From the NCBI RefSeq assembly GCF_000485595.1, contig NW_014577112.1:520346-550691 (forward strand): a DNA stretch of 30,346 nucleotides, read 5' to 3'. How positions within the stretch are numbered: the stretch's first letter is position 1; each line of letters opens with the position of its first letter. The notes below the pieces were generated by a model. The model ran no database searches, had not been told where the DNA came from, and saw only the letters and a list, made by a program, of their open reading frames with translations. The DNA is from Priapulus caudatus (Eukaryota > Priapulida > Priapulimorpha > Priapulimorphida > Priapulidae). Shown here piece by piece: positions 1-9,498 of this stretch. A program made the position numbers and the translations under genes.

Positions 1-1090
1 TTATCATAAACAACTACAAATATATGATTTGGATCAGTTGAGTATAATTTACAAATAGGCAGGGCAATGTATTTCTTAATCACTGACTAAGCTCCACTCA
101 CTATTTGTTTCTTTGAGTTGGCATGCCAAAACTTTAGATTTCTTTGATTACAGTATATAATCCGTTGTACATTATTGTATTAGGTGACAGGCACGCTCAT
201 ATTGATACCTCTGTTTCCAGCCACCATTTTTCGATATTAAATATTTTTCTAATAATATGTAATGTATGCTAACATGATGGTATGCGTGACTCCAAATTTA
301 ATGCTAGAAAGTGCCAGCTGCTGGTATAGTATGAACAGCTTAAATTAGTCTTAATCATATAAAAGTCAGTTTTAAATACAGTTAAAAAAAAGTTTCGTTT
401 TGAACTGCGAGCAACATCTAATTATAAGTTTATTCAACATTATATCATTAGAGCGTGAAGCGGGTACGAGCGGCAGCTGCGGCAGATTATGGGTGACACG
501 TGTTTCTGAGTCTGCAAACTCAGGATGAAGAGATCTGCCGAGGGTCGGTGACAAGCCGTTATCGTGGCATCCACAACCGACATGTCGGCGTGCAGAACCA
601 GGTAATAACGCAACTTGCTCTGTATCATCTGCTACGTTGTTTATCAGACCACAGCTGTAAACATGGTTAAACGCAAGTAAATAATTCACACAATATATGT
701 TAGCAGGCTATTCAGGCAAGCAGCCCGTTGGACATGAGTGAGGGCAATGCTGAGTCAATCAGAAGATACTTGCGCAGCAGGTAAAACTGCTAAAACGTAA
801 TGAGCGCTTCAAGGAGACGCCCATGACATCGGACCTTGACGAAATAGTCAGCGATTGACCATGGTGGGCACCAACGGGGGGGGAAATACTTTACTCCATA
901 GACCCAAAATGTTGCATTTCAATCTTTGGGGTTTAAAATAGATAAGCTCCAAAAAAAAGCCTATTATAGCCCCACTGTGAGCATACTTGCAATGTGCAAA
1001 CATCGCGAAATGTTCTCATTGAGCCAGAGCAGTGCTACAAACATTAGGATTTTTTAAAATCGCATCCAACGCGATATGTTACACAGCTAA
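1..1090. other. No supported gene
   Basis: AT-rich DNA with scattered stops in all frames. Minus-strand open stretches at 440-689 show no motif I recognise and overlap each other in two frames, so I do not call a gene. A run of eight G occurs near 877-884. Nothing else stands out before the repeat that starts at 1091. Confidence 0.6.
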
Positions 1091-1193
1091 CTACCCAGCT
1101 AGCACGCCACGTTACTACCACGTGCAGAAAAGTGGTATTTTGGTGACATTGGACGCAACGTTGTAGCCACGTTGCTGCTACGTTGTAAATTTG
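1091..1193 (+). repeat. MITE-like end rich in ACGTTG words (left member of inverted pair)
   Basis: The block opens with CTACCCAGCTAGCAC (1091-1105) and is followed by dense CACGTT, ACGTTGT and CCACGTTGCTG words. The reverse complement of 5552-5566 matches the first 15 bases at 14 positions, and the same ACGTTG words lie inside that block too. This looks like the terminus of a DNA-transposon family. No target-site duplication is visible, so it could be one end of a larger element (1091-5566) or an independent truncated copy. Confidence 0.55.
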
Positions 1194-1473
1194 CCGACTG
1201 AGAATAAATGTGTTTTCATCTGACAGAGGGCGTTCGCGTCGTTTCCAACGCAACGGTCGTTTTATGTAGGCTGAAGGGTTTGTTGAACTTATTTGTAGCT
1301 GAATGGAAAAGCTTATGCCAAAACAAGGAAAGGTAATTATTTATAACTAGCGGCTTAATATATATTAATAGCACTTTTCTAATCTTAATATAGGGCCTAT
1401 ATAACGCAATTTATATCTTTTATTAATGAGTTAGTATTATTACTACTTTGAATCAGCAATAGAGGGTTCTCAC

Positions 1474-1481
1474 TGACGTCA
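1474..1481. promoter_or_regulatory. CRE-like palindrome upstream of copy 1
   Basis: TGACGTCA, the full CREB/ATF-type palindrome, lies about 60 bp upstream of the putative ATG of SWIM-YqaJ-PHD copy 1 at 1543. The match is exact, but an 8-mer is weak evidence alone; a second TGACGTCA occurs at 13332-13339 with no gene nearby. Confidence 0.3.
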
Positions 1482-1542
1482 CGCATATCTAAAAACAAGA
1501 GTCAATCGGCCATTTCGGATTACACACAAACTCAATAACAAC

Positions 1543-3590
1543 ATGATGGCGGAATGTTCTACAAGATCTTCGTATTTTCAACACTTATAGATAGCAAAAC
1601 AAAAAAGATAGATATTTACAAAAATTGTGTTTCCATAAATAGTATTGATCCATACACAATCAGCAAAGTGGATTTAAGTGGCTGGAGTCCAAGCTTTCTT
1701 CCTTGTATTACATATCCGGACATTGTAAATTATGCTTGTTTACTCGCAAGCGCCATCTCCACTGGAAGATCTCCGATGTTTTTAAAGACTGGAGGCCCTT
1801 ATAATCAGTTCGTGAATGGATGGGTACGGGATGTATGTGCTACGGTTTGAAAGGCTTTGTGTAGTTATTGACGGGTAGATAGTCTATTTTTCTTTGGCAA
1901 TACTGTACACATGCCTAATTTTAGTGTGGACTTCTAAGACTAAGTCTAAGTTCTTTAAAAGTATAGATGTTAATTGTGTGTAGGCATTGAAAAGTGTAGT
2001 TTGTGATACTTTTCTATAAATAACCATTAAATACAGAGTTAAATGTTTTTTATGTTGCAGTCATGCATTCACAAAGACAACGAGAAACTCCCCTGAAACC
2101 TTGGCTAATGCAGAGAAACTGGAAAAAATTCTGTGTGGCCACTGTGACTGATGTAACCGGAATAGGAAGAAACATGTACGCATATAAGTGCTCTGTTGTT
2201 TATATAGACACCAAAGTGCGCATCAGAGATTCGCAGACAGTAACGCAGGAGGCAGCATACTGGAAAATCCCTTCAGTGTAAAGAAAAGTGACATATTTAC
2301 CAGTGAGGGAAATTGACATTTACATCTGCTAAGTCAAAAAAGAAAATTTTAGATGCCACTTGTAAATCACAAGTTATAATTTGACACCTGGAAAAAGACA
2401 AGTGAAACACGCGGCCTCCTCTCATCAACTGAAGATTTGGCGGACTTCTTCAGAAAACTAAAGTGTATCCGGAATCAAAAGGCAGCTGTCCTGAGTGCTT
2501 CTTCGCAGAGCACTGCATGGCAATTCAAACCTGTTTATTAGCTGACAAGTTTCCCCTAATATTGAACTGACTTGTTTGAACAGACGCCTGTTAAACTGTT
2601 CATTCAATGATGATTAGTTAAAGTGTGAGAATATTCAGGTGACTGTCACAGAAAGACAAGCGAAGTGTGGTAGAGCAAGCTACAAGAAACCAGGCTTCCA
2701 AAACTGTGTTTCGTTATTAGGTCCGGTCGTGGTGACAGCTTCCAGAATGAAAGAATGTTTGTCGCTCAAATCCATAGACCATGCCATCACAATCTCTCAT
2801 AAAAGCTGTGTGTTATCCGGAAGCAGGCATTTGCTGTTGCTGCGACAAATTGGGGCTGCACTCACGAGATACTGCAAGAAGAATGTATATTGATAGAATG
2901 CAGGAATCCCATCACAGCTTTGAGTTGACCAGTGCTGGATTTTTCAATCAACCCACAATTCCTCACATCGTGCAACACCTGACGGGTTAGTGTCATGTGA
3001 TTGTTGTGGCACTGGTGTGGTGGAAATAAAATGTCCATATTGTGCACGTAACAGCACCATTGTCGACTACACATCTGATAAGCGAAGTTGTATTTCGAAT
3101 GAGGGCGGATACATGCAACTGAAAAAAGACCACGCATACATGTATCAAGTCCAAACACAGATATATGTTTGTAAAGCCGAATATGGAGACTTTGTTGTGT
3201 GGACAGAGAGGGACATCCATGTGGAGAGGATAGAGGGAGACCAAAGCATGTGGCAGGACATGCTGCGAGCATCGGAAGAGTTTTTAGAAAGCAGTACTGT
3301 GTGAACTCATCGAAAAGTTTTATTCTAAGACAGGATTCACCTCTTTGTGCGAGAGCCCATCATTTGTAGTAAACACAGCTACTGCAAATGATGCAGACTT
3401 GTCTATTGCTACTGTGGACAGCCGGAAGATGCTGAATGACATCGAATTGCCTGTGACAACCATAACTGTAAAGTTCAGTGGTACACATAGGTTGCCTTAA
3501 AATTAAGAGGGTACCTAAGGGCAAGTGGTTGCGCCAGAGTGTCGAAAACTCCATGCAAAAAAAAAAAAACAAGGAAGCATAAAAATTGAC
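1543..3590 (+). pseudogene. SWIM-YqaJ-PHD repeat gene, copy 1 (decayed)
   Basis: This is a broken copy of a large invertebrate repeat-gene family. Two ATGs sit at 1543 and 1546. The N-terminal module (YPDIVNY near 1714, FVNGWV near 1810) is followed by a short intron ending at the AG before 2061. The next exon has LKPW and a damaged SWIM zinc finger that has lost its Cys/His pattern. Around 2420-2500 a STEDLADFF-like stretch matches the segment before the nuclease domain in copy 2. The YqaJ-type (lambda-exonuclease-like) domain spans roughly 2590-3230 with several frame changes; its catalytic motifs survive: TPDG (near 2972) and VVEIKCPYC (near 3021), then YMYQVQTQI and FVVWTERDI. A PHD finger follows at 3400-3560 with CYC and ACDN motifs but internal stops and at least one lost Cys. 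Many frameshifts mean no intact product. Function in the family is inferred: DNA end processing plus chromatin binding. Confidence 0.75.
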
Positions 3591-4185
3591 ATGTTTCTTG
3601 AAAATAAAAGATGTATTTTTTAACTTGTAATTTTTTTCACATTTATTTAAAACTCAAAGCTTTTTGTATATTTTCTAGTCCCGGTGTAAATAGTATGTGA
3701 ATTGTTTCTTATATTACTTGCATTTAATTTGAAATTCTTTTGGTAATTGTATGTATATTTTCAGTTTGCAGTGTAAATAATATTTGAAATGATTGTCCTC
3801 TAAGTCAAGCTTGTTGTGAAATACCCAGTCAGTTTTGATTGTGTCTAAAAAAATAAAGTTTTAATATCAAATCCATTTTTGACCATGTTATATTGTCTGT
3901 CAGTCTAGTATCAGCGCTAACCACAAGAGTCAACAAATAGCATAACCAATAAAGAGAAAGCTTGCACTAAACACAAAAAATAGAAATTGTTATTTAAAAG
4001 TTTAATTATTATTCTATTTGCTATAACTTGAAATGGCTAGTAATATATAGTCACTAATATATTAATTACTACGGGTAGATACATTAAGTGACCCAATTTT
4101 AACAGGCTGATTTACACTTTTATGTTTTTAGATGTCATTGACTAAGAGCACTTATTATCTACTTTGCAGACTTGCTATTTGACTT
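3591..4185. other. Noncoding AT-rich spacer with poly(A) signals
   Basis: No coding motif is visible. AATAAA occurs at 3852-3857 and could end a copy-1 transcript. The rest is AT-rich with stops in every frame. Confidence 0.5.
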
Positions 4186-4187
4186 CC

Positions 4188-5310
4188 TTGGGCGGCCGCA
4201 ACATAGGTGATACTATTAGAAGAATGCTAAGAAAAGTTGGGACCAATGCCTTGTGGTCCAACTACAGCATGAAGCAAGAAAGGCAAACGATCTTTTATAG
4301 AGCTATCAGTCGCCAGACTCATAACACGTAGGTTTAAAAAACAAAAATACATGTGCAGTCGTTCTTTAGTATTGTGTCAAAAACAAGCTTCTTTCTTGCT
4401 TGAAGCATATTTGAGGTGCTCACCGTACAGATTATCAATCAACATGGCAATTAAAAATGTTATGATGCCTGATTTTTTTTATACCAATGACCCAAAAACA
4501 TATTTTTAAAGTTTACTAAATATTTAAAGAACAATATCCATGTTATACAAAAATGTGAGCCTAGTGTAGCTGTGATGTCGAAACTCTTCAGATGTCACTT
4601 TTTTGTAATGAACACTGCTATTTCTTTTATATGGATGCACAATTTCAATGTTTTCGTTTCTAAACATACAGTGCAGTCGTTCACAGTCTGACATTTGTCG
4701 TCACAGAGTGAAGCTAATACATTTGCTTTAAAAATATTGAATTGTGTCAATTATAAAAAGATCAGTGAGGTTAATGATTGCAAGTTTTATCAGTGTAGGT
4801 GACATTATATTTGTGTTTTACTAATATAATGTCCTGTTATCACTCTTGCTTTTACATATCAGTTTGACGTTACTTTTTTTCCAGGAGCATGCATGAAGAA
4901 CCATGCAAAGCAAAGCGTCAGAGATAGAGAGGAAATTGGGGACTGCCTTAAGTATGCTCCAAAACACAAAGGAGGACCAAAATACAAGGTAAAACAGAAT
5001 TCTAGCAACTTACTTTTCTGTGGTTATTTTGTTTATCTGTTTAAATCTGCCAATTTATTTATTGTTGCTTTCCAGTCCATAGCTGGATTATGTTAGTTAT
5101 CAATAAAGAACAAACAGCTAACCTGTATCATATTTACTCATGTACCATGAGTCCTTTAATGAGTGTTCTGTTGTTTAGGAACTGCCTAAAGAGAAGCTGC
5201 GAAATCCATCAAACCATAGAATCTGACAGTGAATAGAGGACAGCTAGAGCTCTACAATTTTTTTAAATGTTAAAATTAAGTATTCAAATAATTTTAAATA
5301 AAAAATGTTT
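4188..5310 (+). pseudogene. DUF4806-like gene remnant, three exons
   Basis: Exon A (about 4188-4327) reads LGGRNIGDTIRRMLRKVG followed by TNALWSNYSMK, which fits my memory of the DUF4806 family (IRRML, then a LW-Y-x-G-KG-like block). It ends at a GTAGGT donor. Exon B starts after the polypyrimidine tract and AG at 4883-4884 and carries EEIGDCLKYAPKHKGGPKYK, like the family's C-terminal helix, ending at a GTAAAA donor. Exon C begins after TTTAG near 5178 with ELPKEKLRNPSNHRI and a stop near 5224; AATAAA follows near 5299. Exon A to exon B does not join in one frame without an indel, so the gene is probably broken. A related exon A lies at 24813-24969. The function of DUF4806 is unknown. Confidence 0.6.
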
Positions 5311-5409
5311 CTAAACAATGCAATAATAATGAGTTGTGTTGATTATTTTTACATAGCTGAAACCATTAGCAAGACATTTAAATAGAACTTTAAAGTGTTA
5401 TAAAGGTGG

Positions 5410-5566
5410 TGGGAACGTGACATTTCAACGTTTATTTTCAACGTTGTGGCCACGTCATTGCGACCATACAAAATCACGTTGCCTCCACGTTACAAAGCAA
5501 CGTTGTTACAACGACAGTACCACGTGACTGCAACGTGGCAGCAACGTAAAAGTGTTAGCTGGGTAG
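5410..5566 (-). repeat. MITE-like end rich in ACGTTG words (right member)
   Basis: This block is full of ACGTTG, CACGTTGC and CAACGTGG words and ends with GTGTTAGCTGGGTAG (5552-5566), the inverse of the left member at 1091-1105 with one mismatch. The two face each other across the copy-1 SWIM-YqaJ-PHD gene and the DUF4806-like remnant. No flanking target duplication matches the left side. Confidence 0.55.
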
Positions 5567-5708
5567 GCGGCCCGGTGCGAGACAGCGAGTTGACTTCTTT
5601 TCATGACCGAAAGTTGGGTGGAGATTTCCGTAGCCGACCCAGCGACGAGACGCGTTAATTGGGTGGTGTTAGCTTCTTTGTCACCCCGGCGGCTAGCCCG
5701 ATAGCTGC

Positions 5709-5716
5709 TATATAAG
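5709..5716 (+). promoter_or_regulatory. TATA box upstream of kinase fragment
   Basis: TATATAAG stands 80 bp before the ATG at 5796, in locally more GC-rich DNA than its surroundings. The spacing would put a transcription start near 5740. It is the best-looking core promoter in the window. Confidence 0.5.
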
Positions 5717-5795
5717 CCGATCAATCGTCTAACACGAGCATTGAATGACTTACAGCCGTCTACTTTGAATACTACAACTACGTGGATTTTTCCAA

Positions 5796-6065
5796 ATGAG
5801 GTACACGACATTTCACTCAAATCCGAACAAGGAAGTTCAGCTGCTGCAGAAGTTGAAACAGGGAGGATTTGGATATGTACATCTAGCGATGTACGCTGGA
5901 AAGAAAGTCGCAGCAAAGATACTGCACGACGATACGAAGAGCGACGCAGCAGAGATAAGCTACCAGGCTGAAAGAAACGCATTGGGCTTGCAACACCACC
6001 GTGTCATCTCGCTGCTTTTCGTCTACACACGAGACGATGGTTCCCGATGCATGGTCATGGAATAA
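5796..6065 (+). CDS. Truncated Mos-like protein kinase N-lobe (89 aa)
   Basis: The 89-residue frame covers a protein-kinase N-lobe and stops at the hinge. Residues about 18-26 (LKQGGFGYV) form the glycine loop, with the first glycine of GxGxxG replaced by Lys. AGKKVAAKIL holds the ATP-binding Lys. YQAERNALGLQHHRVI supplies the helix-C Glu and the following turn, and CMVME ends where kinases continue into the hinge; TAA follows. The GGFG loop, the AERNALGL pattern and the single exon resemble Mos (MAPKK kinase of oocytes). The whole C-lobe, with HRD and DFG motifs, is missing, so it cannot be an active kinase. A TATA box lies upstream and AATAAA downstream at 6094, so it could be transcribed. 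It is either a truncated retained gene copy or a pseudogene; the closest family (Mos versus another kinase) is an inference. Confidence 0.55.
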   Translation: MRYTTFHSNPNKEVQLLQKLKQGGFGYVHLAMYAGKKVAAKILHDDTKSDAAEISYQAERNALGLQHHRVISLLFVYTRDDGSRCMVME

Positions 6066-6093
6066 CGTGCAAGTTAAGGTGCAGTGCAGCAAT

Positions 6094-6099
6094 AATAAA
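6094..6099 (+). terminator. Poly(A) signal after kinase fragment
   Basis: AATAAA lies 29 bases past the TAA of the kinase fragment and is preceded by a TAATAA-like AT stretch. Placement fits a very short 3' untranslated region. Confidence 0.4.
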
Positions 6100-6121
6100 C
6101 ACGGACGCCGATGAGACAAGA

Positions 6122-6780
6122 GGCATTGTTGCCTCTTTTGTTTAAGAATGTTCCCAAAAATGCCAAAGCATTTGGAACAAAAACACTTCAATGTGGTTGA
6201 ATTAGCAGCAATTCTGGTGTTACCAAAAAAATCGAAACAGCAAGAAAGCAGATGGGATGAACTGAGACATAGAGGAAACTATGCCCACAAAAGCAGTGTC
6301 ATAAAGAAAGGCATGGGCAACATTACTCCTTACAGGAGACCCAGTATAGATAAAGAAACATCAAGGTATGTGCCTTGTAGTGAATGTATTGGTTTCTTTA
6401 TGAAAAAAAAAACGATTGTGGCAACATCAAACACAGTCCAAAAAAGAAACAACAAGGGAAAGCAATGCCCAGTGAACATCAGCAGGCCAGTGTGGCATTG
6501 CTCCTTGTGAGTCATATAGCAACCAACAACTTCAAGATAAAAACTTTTATACACTGGCACTTGACCATATTTCACTAGCAACAAGACAGGACAGCTTAGT
6601 TCTGTTTGGATCAAAATTATTCCCAAAACATGGACATCAATTACATCAGCATCAGTATGTTAAGCAGAAGATGAGGGAACTTGGTCGTTTGGAGAACTCG
6701 ATTCTTCAGTTCAGAGACCCAGAGATGCCATAAACCCTGTTAAGTTCATGATGGTACTTGCCACCCTTCCGCACAGTTAA
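6122..6780 (+). pseudogene. Recombinase-like repeat gene, N-terminal half
   Basis: The 6148-6510 frame begins with a histidine-containing segment (KHLEQKHFNVVELAAIL), followed by LRHRGNYAHKSSVIKKG, RRPS and YVPCSECIGFF, a CxxC pair. After a frame change, 6590-6690 reads LVLFGSKLFPKHGHQLHQ then QYVKQKMRELGRLENSIL, and a further shift gives NPVKFMMVLATLP. I recognise this order (acidic His/Cys start, CxxCxGF, KHGH, Q-Y-x-KMRELGRL) from a large uncharacterised protein family repeated in invertebrate and fish genomes. Its C-terminal half, with an RRGGE-type tyrosine-recombinase-like motif, is seen separately at 16223-16884. Frameshifts and stops at 6720 onward make it a pseudogene. The recombinase role is inferred. 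Confidence 0.6.
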
Positions 6781-6861
6781 TACATTACCAGCAATATCGA
6801 ACCATTTAGAACCGCTGCATTCTGCTGGCGCTGCGATCGATATGACCACGTGACGCATAGC

Positions 6862-6868
6862 AGCCAAT
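6862..6868 (+). promoter_or_regulatory. CCAAT box before first exon
   Basis: AGCCAATCAG, a good CCAAT-box context, sits 18 bp before the ATG at 6881. It lies in a GC-richer island (about 6820-6990) with several CpGs, unlike the surrounding AT-rich DNA, consistent with a promoter or 5' end. Confidence 0.35.
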
Positions 6869-6880
6869 CAGCGCATTACA

Positions 6881-6985
6881 ATGGCTGCGCCCAGCAAACC
6901 CAGAACGCGGGGAATCGTGGTCGATTTTGTCGATTTAGTCGCGAAAAATGACCACTTACCTCGTTCATATCTTCCTAAAAAACAG
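6881..6985 (+). CDS. Candidate first coding exon (35 codons)
   Basis: ATG at 6881 opens MAAPSKPRTRGIVV and continues DFVDLVAKND to LPKKQ, ending at CAG followed by GTACAA at 6986. The exon holds exactly 35 codons, so it leaves in phase 0. The chromodomain exon at 7603 also enters in phase 0, so a simple GT-AG join of about 617 bp would keep frame. A stronger CAG-GTGAGA donor lies about 65 bases further, but TAA at 7025 intervenes, so that site would need an untranslated exon. The peptide itself matches no family I know. Confidence 0.4.
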
Positions 6986-7189
6986 GTACAAGGGGCCAAG
7001 ACGCGTATTGGGCAATCCAACGAATAATCCATCGGAAAATATCCAAGCAGGTGAGACAGAATGTTGATTTTGTGATCGACGATTTTCGTGTGTGTATGTT
7101 TATGTATTGTGATGTACATTATGTACGCGATTGTACACATGCTACACTACAGCATACAGGCTAAATGTAGGTTGTGAAATGAATGGCCC

Positions 7190-7480
7190 AACTCAGGCCT
7201 ACGCTATAATTTACGAATTATAAAGTCTATGTAGATCAGTAGGCCTAACAACAAATAGTCCTGGCCCTATAAACTTGAACAATGTAGAAACAGGTCCCTT
7301 TGAGATGCGTACGTGTTGTCGGCAGGCTAGGCCTATAGGCCTACAACACATGAACAGTCGTCGTGACTAGGCCTACAATACTACAGTCCGCATAGATGGG
7401 CCATTGCAGGTTGCACAGACGTCGACTGCAGGCTACATGTAGGCTAAGCCCTATTAGCCCTGGCCCTAGGCATGTTCTAT
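7190..7480. repeat. AGGCCTA-rich intronic stretch
   Basis: Words of the form TAGGCCTA, AGGCCTAC and GGCTAGGCC recur at least six times, often overlapping as palindromes. I see no coding. This kind of word enrichment is reminiscent of echinoderm or lancelet DNA, but that association is from memory and weak. Confidence 0.4.
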
Positions 7481-7602
7481 CATACAATGCCATGACACCT
7501 GCTGACGTCGTGATCTTTGACAGCCAGTACCATGAGTACCGGTCATGCCGGTTGGAAAATCTTCCAGTCTATGTTATCTGAAATGTTTCCTTTTATTTCC
7601 AG

Positions 7603-8121
7603 GACAAGTCCTACCAGTACCTTGTCGAGTGGAAAGATTGACCCCTCTCTGCATCGTCATGGGAGCCTGAAGTCCATCTTACACCTGACCTTGTGGAGAC
7701 TTACAACAATCTTGACGTTTCTTCTGAACGACTTGACTCTGGCCGTAACGTGCTATTTCTAGCTCTACAGAAGTATATAACGGGAAAAGCTGCACAAAAT
7801 TACCCTTTCAATGTAATCATTCAGTTTGATATCTTCAAAAAGTGGTTCTCAGGTGCCAGACCGACAGAGGGTACTATCAGAGGCTACAAGGCGTACCAGT
7901 TTCGAGATTTCACAGGAGCCTGGTTGCTGCTGTGGTGGCATCAGGTCGTAAATGAGAATCGGTATGGACGCCAAGTTGTGTTTCCGATTTTAATGAAGCA
8001 AATACTGTCCTGGCCCTCAACAAACCACTATGTGGATCAAAACAATGAGCTGCACAAAATCTCTTCTACACCAGTAGAAAAAGTATTGATTAGATTGACA
8101 ACCGATGCAGTGCGTGTGTAG
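7603..8121 (+). pseudogene. Chromodomain-containing exon with in-frame TGA
   Basis: After a good acceptor (TTTTATTTCCAG ending at 7602) the frame reads DKSYQYLVEWKD, a TGA at 7639-7641, then PLSASSWEPEVHLTPDLV and ETYNN. YLVEWK and SWEPE with the L-ETY helix are the central strands and C-terminal helix of a chromodomain, a methyl-lysine or nucleic-acid reader fold. The TGA falls where chromodomains usually have an aromatic residue (WK-x-W/Y-P), so a TGG-to-TGA change is the simplest reading. Beyond the chromodomain the same frame stays open for about 130 more codons (FDIFKKWFSG, WLLLWWHQVV, LSWPSTNHYVD) to TAG at 8119, with no family I recognise. The first chromodomain strand is missing or lies in an earlier exon. 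The long open tail suggests recent inactivation, or a selenoprotein-like recoding, which is unlikely. Confidence 0.6.
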
Positions 8122-8369
8122 GTTTTATTCACGTTGTACAATATAACTTTTTGACATGTTTTAGTAAGTTGGTTGACAGTTATTGATTAGTGTTTCAGAT
8201 ACAAGTTTGAACAGCTAAGCACAGATCGAGGGCAACTGTTGAGATCAAGGGTATGAAATAAATTGGCCTAGCCACCTTTTTTATTCAAACTTACTTTTCT
8301 CTGCAAGATTATTTTTTACCTTGGCTGTTGCGTCTTCTCTGAAACATTAATCATGTCGCCTGTTTTCAG

Positions 8370-8600
8370 TAAACCCACTGTTGCGGTACATCCTACAACC
8401 AAATACAAATACAATCCTAAGCTGAAAGACTCACACATTCTGTACCATGTTAGTATTCCATACGAAACCTGTTTGGAATGGAGTGATGTTGCAGGGTTTT
8501 CCAGTGAAATGTACTGTACTCTCCTTCATAAGTTTCTAGAAGAACATAGCATGAAACTGGGATTAATCTGTCTTCACGTAGTTTCCCATATCCTTACTTG
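8370..8600 (+). CDS. Unassigned open exon-like stretch
   Basis: Preceded by TGTTTTCAG and followed by a GTAGGT donor candidate at 8600. The frame (TVAVHPTTKYKYNPKLKDSH, SIPYETCLEWSDVAGF, LLHKFLEEHSMKLGL) is open and protein-like in composition, but I cannot assign a family. Its exit phase does not fit the P2X7-like exon at 8690, so the two are not clearly one transcript. It may belong with the chromodomain gene. Confidence 0.3.
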
Positions 8601-8689
8601 TAGGTTTACTTTGTCGGCCTTGTATATTTTTAATATTTTTTACATTGTTGTGATAACATTGCTCAAAAACTGTACTTCTCCCATTACAG

Positions 8690-8989
8690 CGTTTGTGTGG
8701 AATGGTGCTGGATACTGTATATTTGGCGGCATTCAAACTGTATCGCAGCGATTTGCTTGGGGGCTACGAATCTGATCCGGATGATGCATTAAAGCCAAAA
8801 CGCCACTCTACCGATCGGCTTTATACCTTAATCCAGCATGGAGTACTTGACCGATCTATGCGGCGAGTGATTCCTTCATGCTGTGTATGGAGCGTGAGGA
8901 ATCGATATCCAAACCCTCGGATAAAGTTGGATCGATATCCCAACCCTCACGCAGTCTACACCGGCTTTAAAGCCGACCGGTTAGCTTAA
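8690..8989 (+). CDS. P2X7 intracellular-domain-like C-terminal exon
   Basis: After an acceptor (CCCATTACAG) the frame runs 99 codons to TAA. Near the end MRRVIPSCCVWSVRNRYPNP and HAVYTGFK match the conserved C-terminal block of the P2X7 intracellular (ballast) domain family: RRVIPSCVVW-IR-YP-x-YTGF. The first half (MVLDTVYLAAFKLYR, then GGYESDPDD) is not recognised. A 30-bp tandem duplication (8901-8930 and 8931-8960) inserts about ten residues inside the motif, repeating DRYPNP, without changing frame. In vertebrates the domain binds zinc and GDP/GTP in P2X7; in invertebrates similar domains occur alone or in repeat-associated proteins, without the channel part. No ion-channel sequence is present here. 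Confidence 0.55.
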   Translation, partial: RLCGMVLDTVYLAAFKLYRSDLLGGYESDPDDALKPKRHSTDRLYTLIQHGVLDRSMRRVIPSCCVWSVRNRYPNPRIKLDRYPNPHAVYTGFKADRLA

Positions 8990-9059
8990 GTTTAGGTTGA
9001 TTTTTTGTCCCTTTCATACAGTCATTGCTGTAAAGCATTTTAAAGTTTTTATTACGAGA

Positions 9060-9420
9060 TTTTTGCTCAGAAGCGTTATGAGATTGTTCAGAAGATATGC
9101 TTCCTCTGTGGCAAATCTGCAGCAGGAGATGCTTTGCATAATGCATCTACATTCGAACTTGATATTCGTGTGAGGCAGTGCGACCTCAAATTACAGGACA
9201 AACCCCTCCTAGCCCCTCAGTGCTGGAAACCTCATTGCCCCAGAGGCCCAAGTACCACGCTCAGAGTCTTGCCTCTTTTTACAATAAAGCAAGGGACATG
9301 AAAGCACAAGAATCTAGTAGACGATCTTAACCATGGCATTGCATTCGCTAGACTTGTCTCATATATTGAGGAAGTGCTCGAAAACCCACGGATTATGTGA
9401 TACGGAGTTTGTTTCAATAT
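9060..9420 (+). pseudogene. Cys-rich repeat-gene N-terminal fragment
   Basis: The frame gives ICFLCGKSA, then LHNASTFELDIRVRQC and a L-DK-LLA stretch; after frame changes it continues with SLASLYNKARDMKAQE and then HGIAFARLVSYIEE near 9337-9372. This order (CxxC, LH-A-TFELD-RVREC, LYN-AR, HGIAFA-LV-YIE) matches an uncharacterised protein family that I recall as highly repeated in corals, molluscs and hemichordates. At least two frameshifts break it. Relatives or parts of the same type of gene occur at 20970-22520 and 24001-24492. The CxxC and later Cys/His likely bind zinc; a role in transposition is only inferred. Confidence 0.55.
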
Positions 9421-9498
9421 GTTTATTCATATTGCAATTTTATGTTCATCTCATGTTAAAGTTACAGTTATTCTAATTAAAAAATTTCGCTTTCAGGG

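Noticed and set aside
1543-3304. Integrated virus because YqaJ is often labelled a viral recombinase domain
   Set aside because: The SWIM and PHD fingers, an intron, and multi-copy neighbours fit an animal repeat-gene family. No capsid, polymerase or other viral gene is present.
5506-5982. 158-codon minus-strand open frame
   Set aside because: Covers the repeat end, the TATA region and the kinase fragment on the opposite strand. The kinase motifs decide for the plus strand.
6868-7140. Minus-strand 90-codon frame over the CCAAT region
   Set aside because: Runs through the promoter-like island and a repeat-rich intron without any motif.
7639-7641. TGA as selenocysteine or reassigned codon
   Set aside because: The position is Trp or another aromatic in chromodomains, and similar Trp-to-stop changes occur in plainly broken genes nearby. 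No selenocysteine insertion element was looked for beyond inspection, and none is evident.
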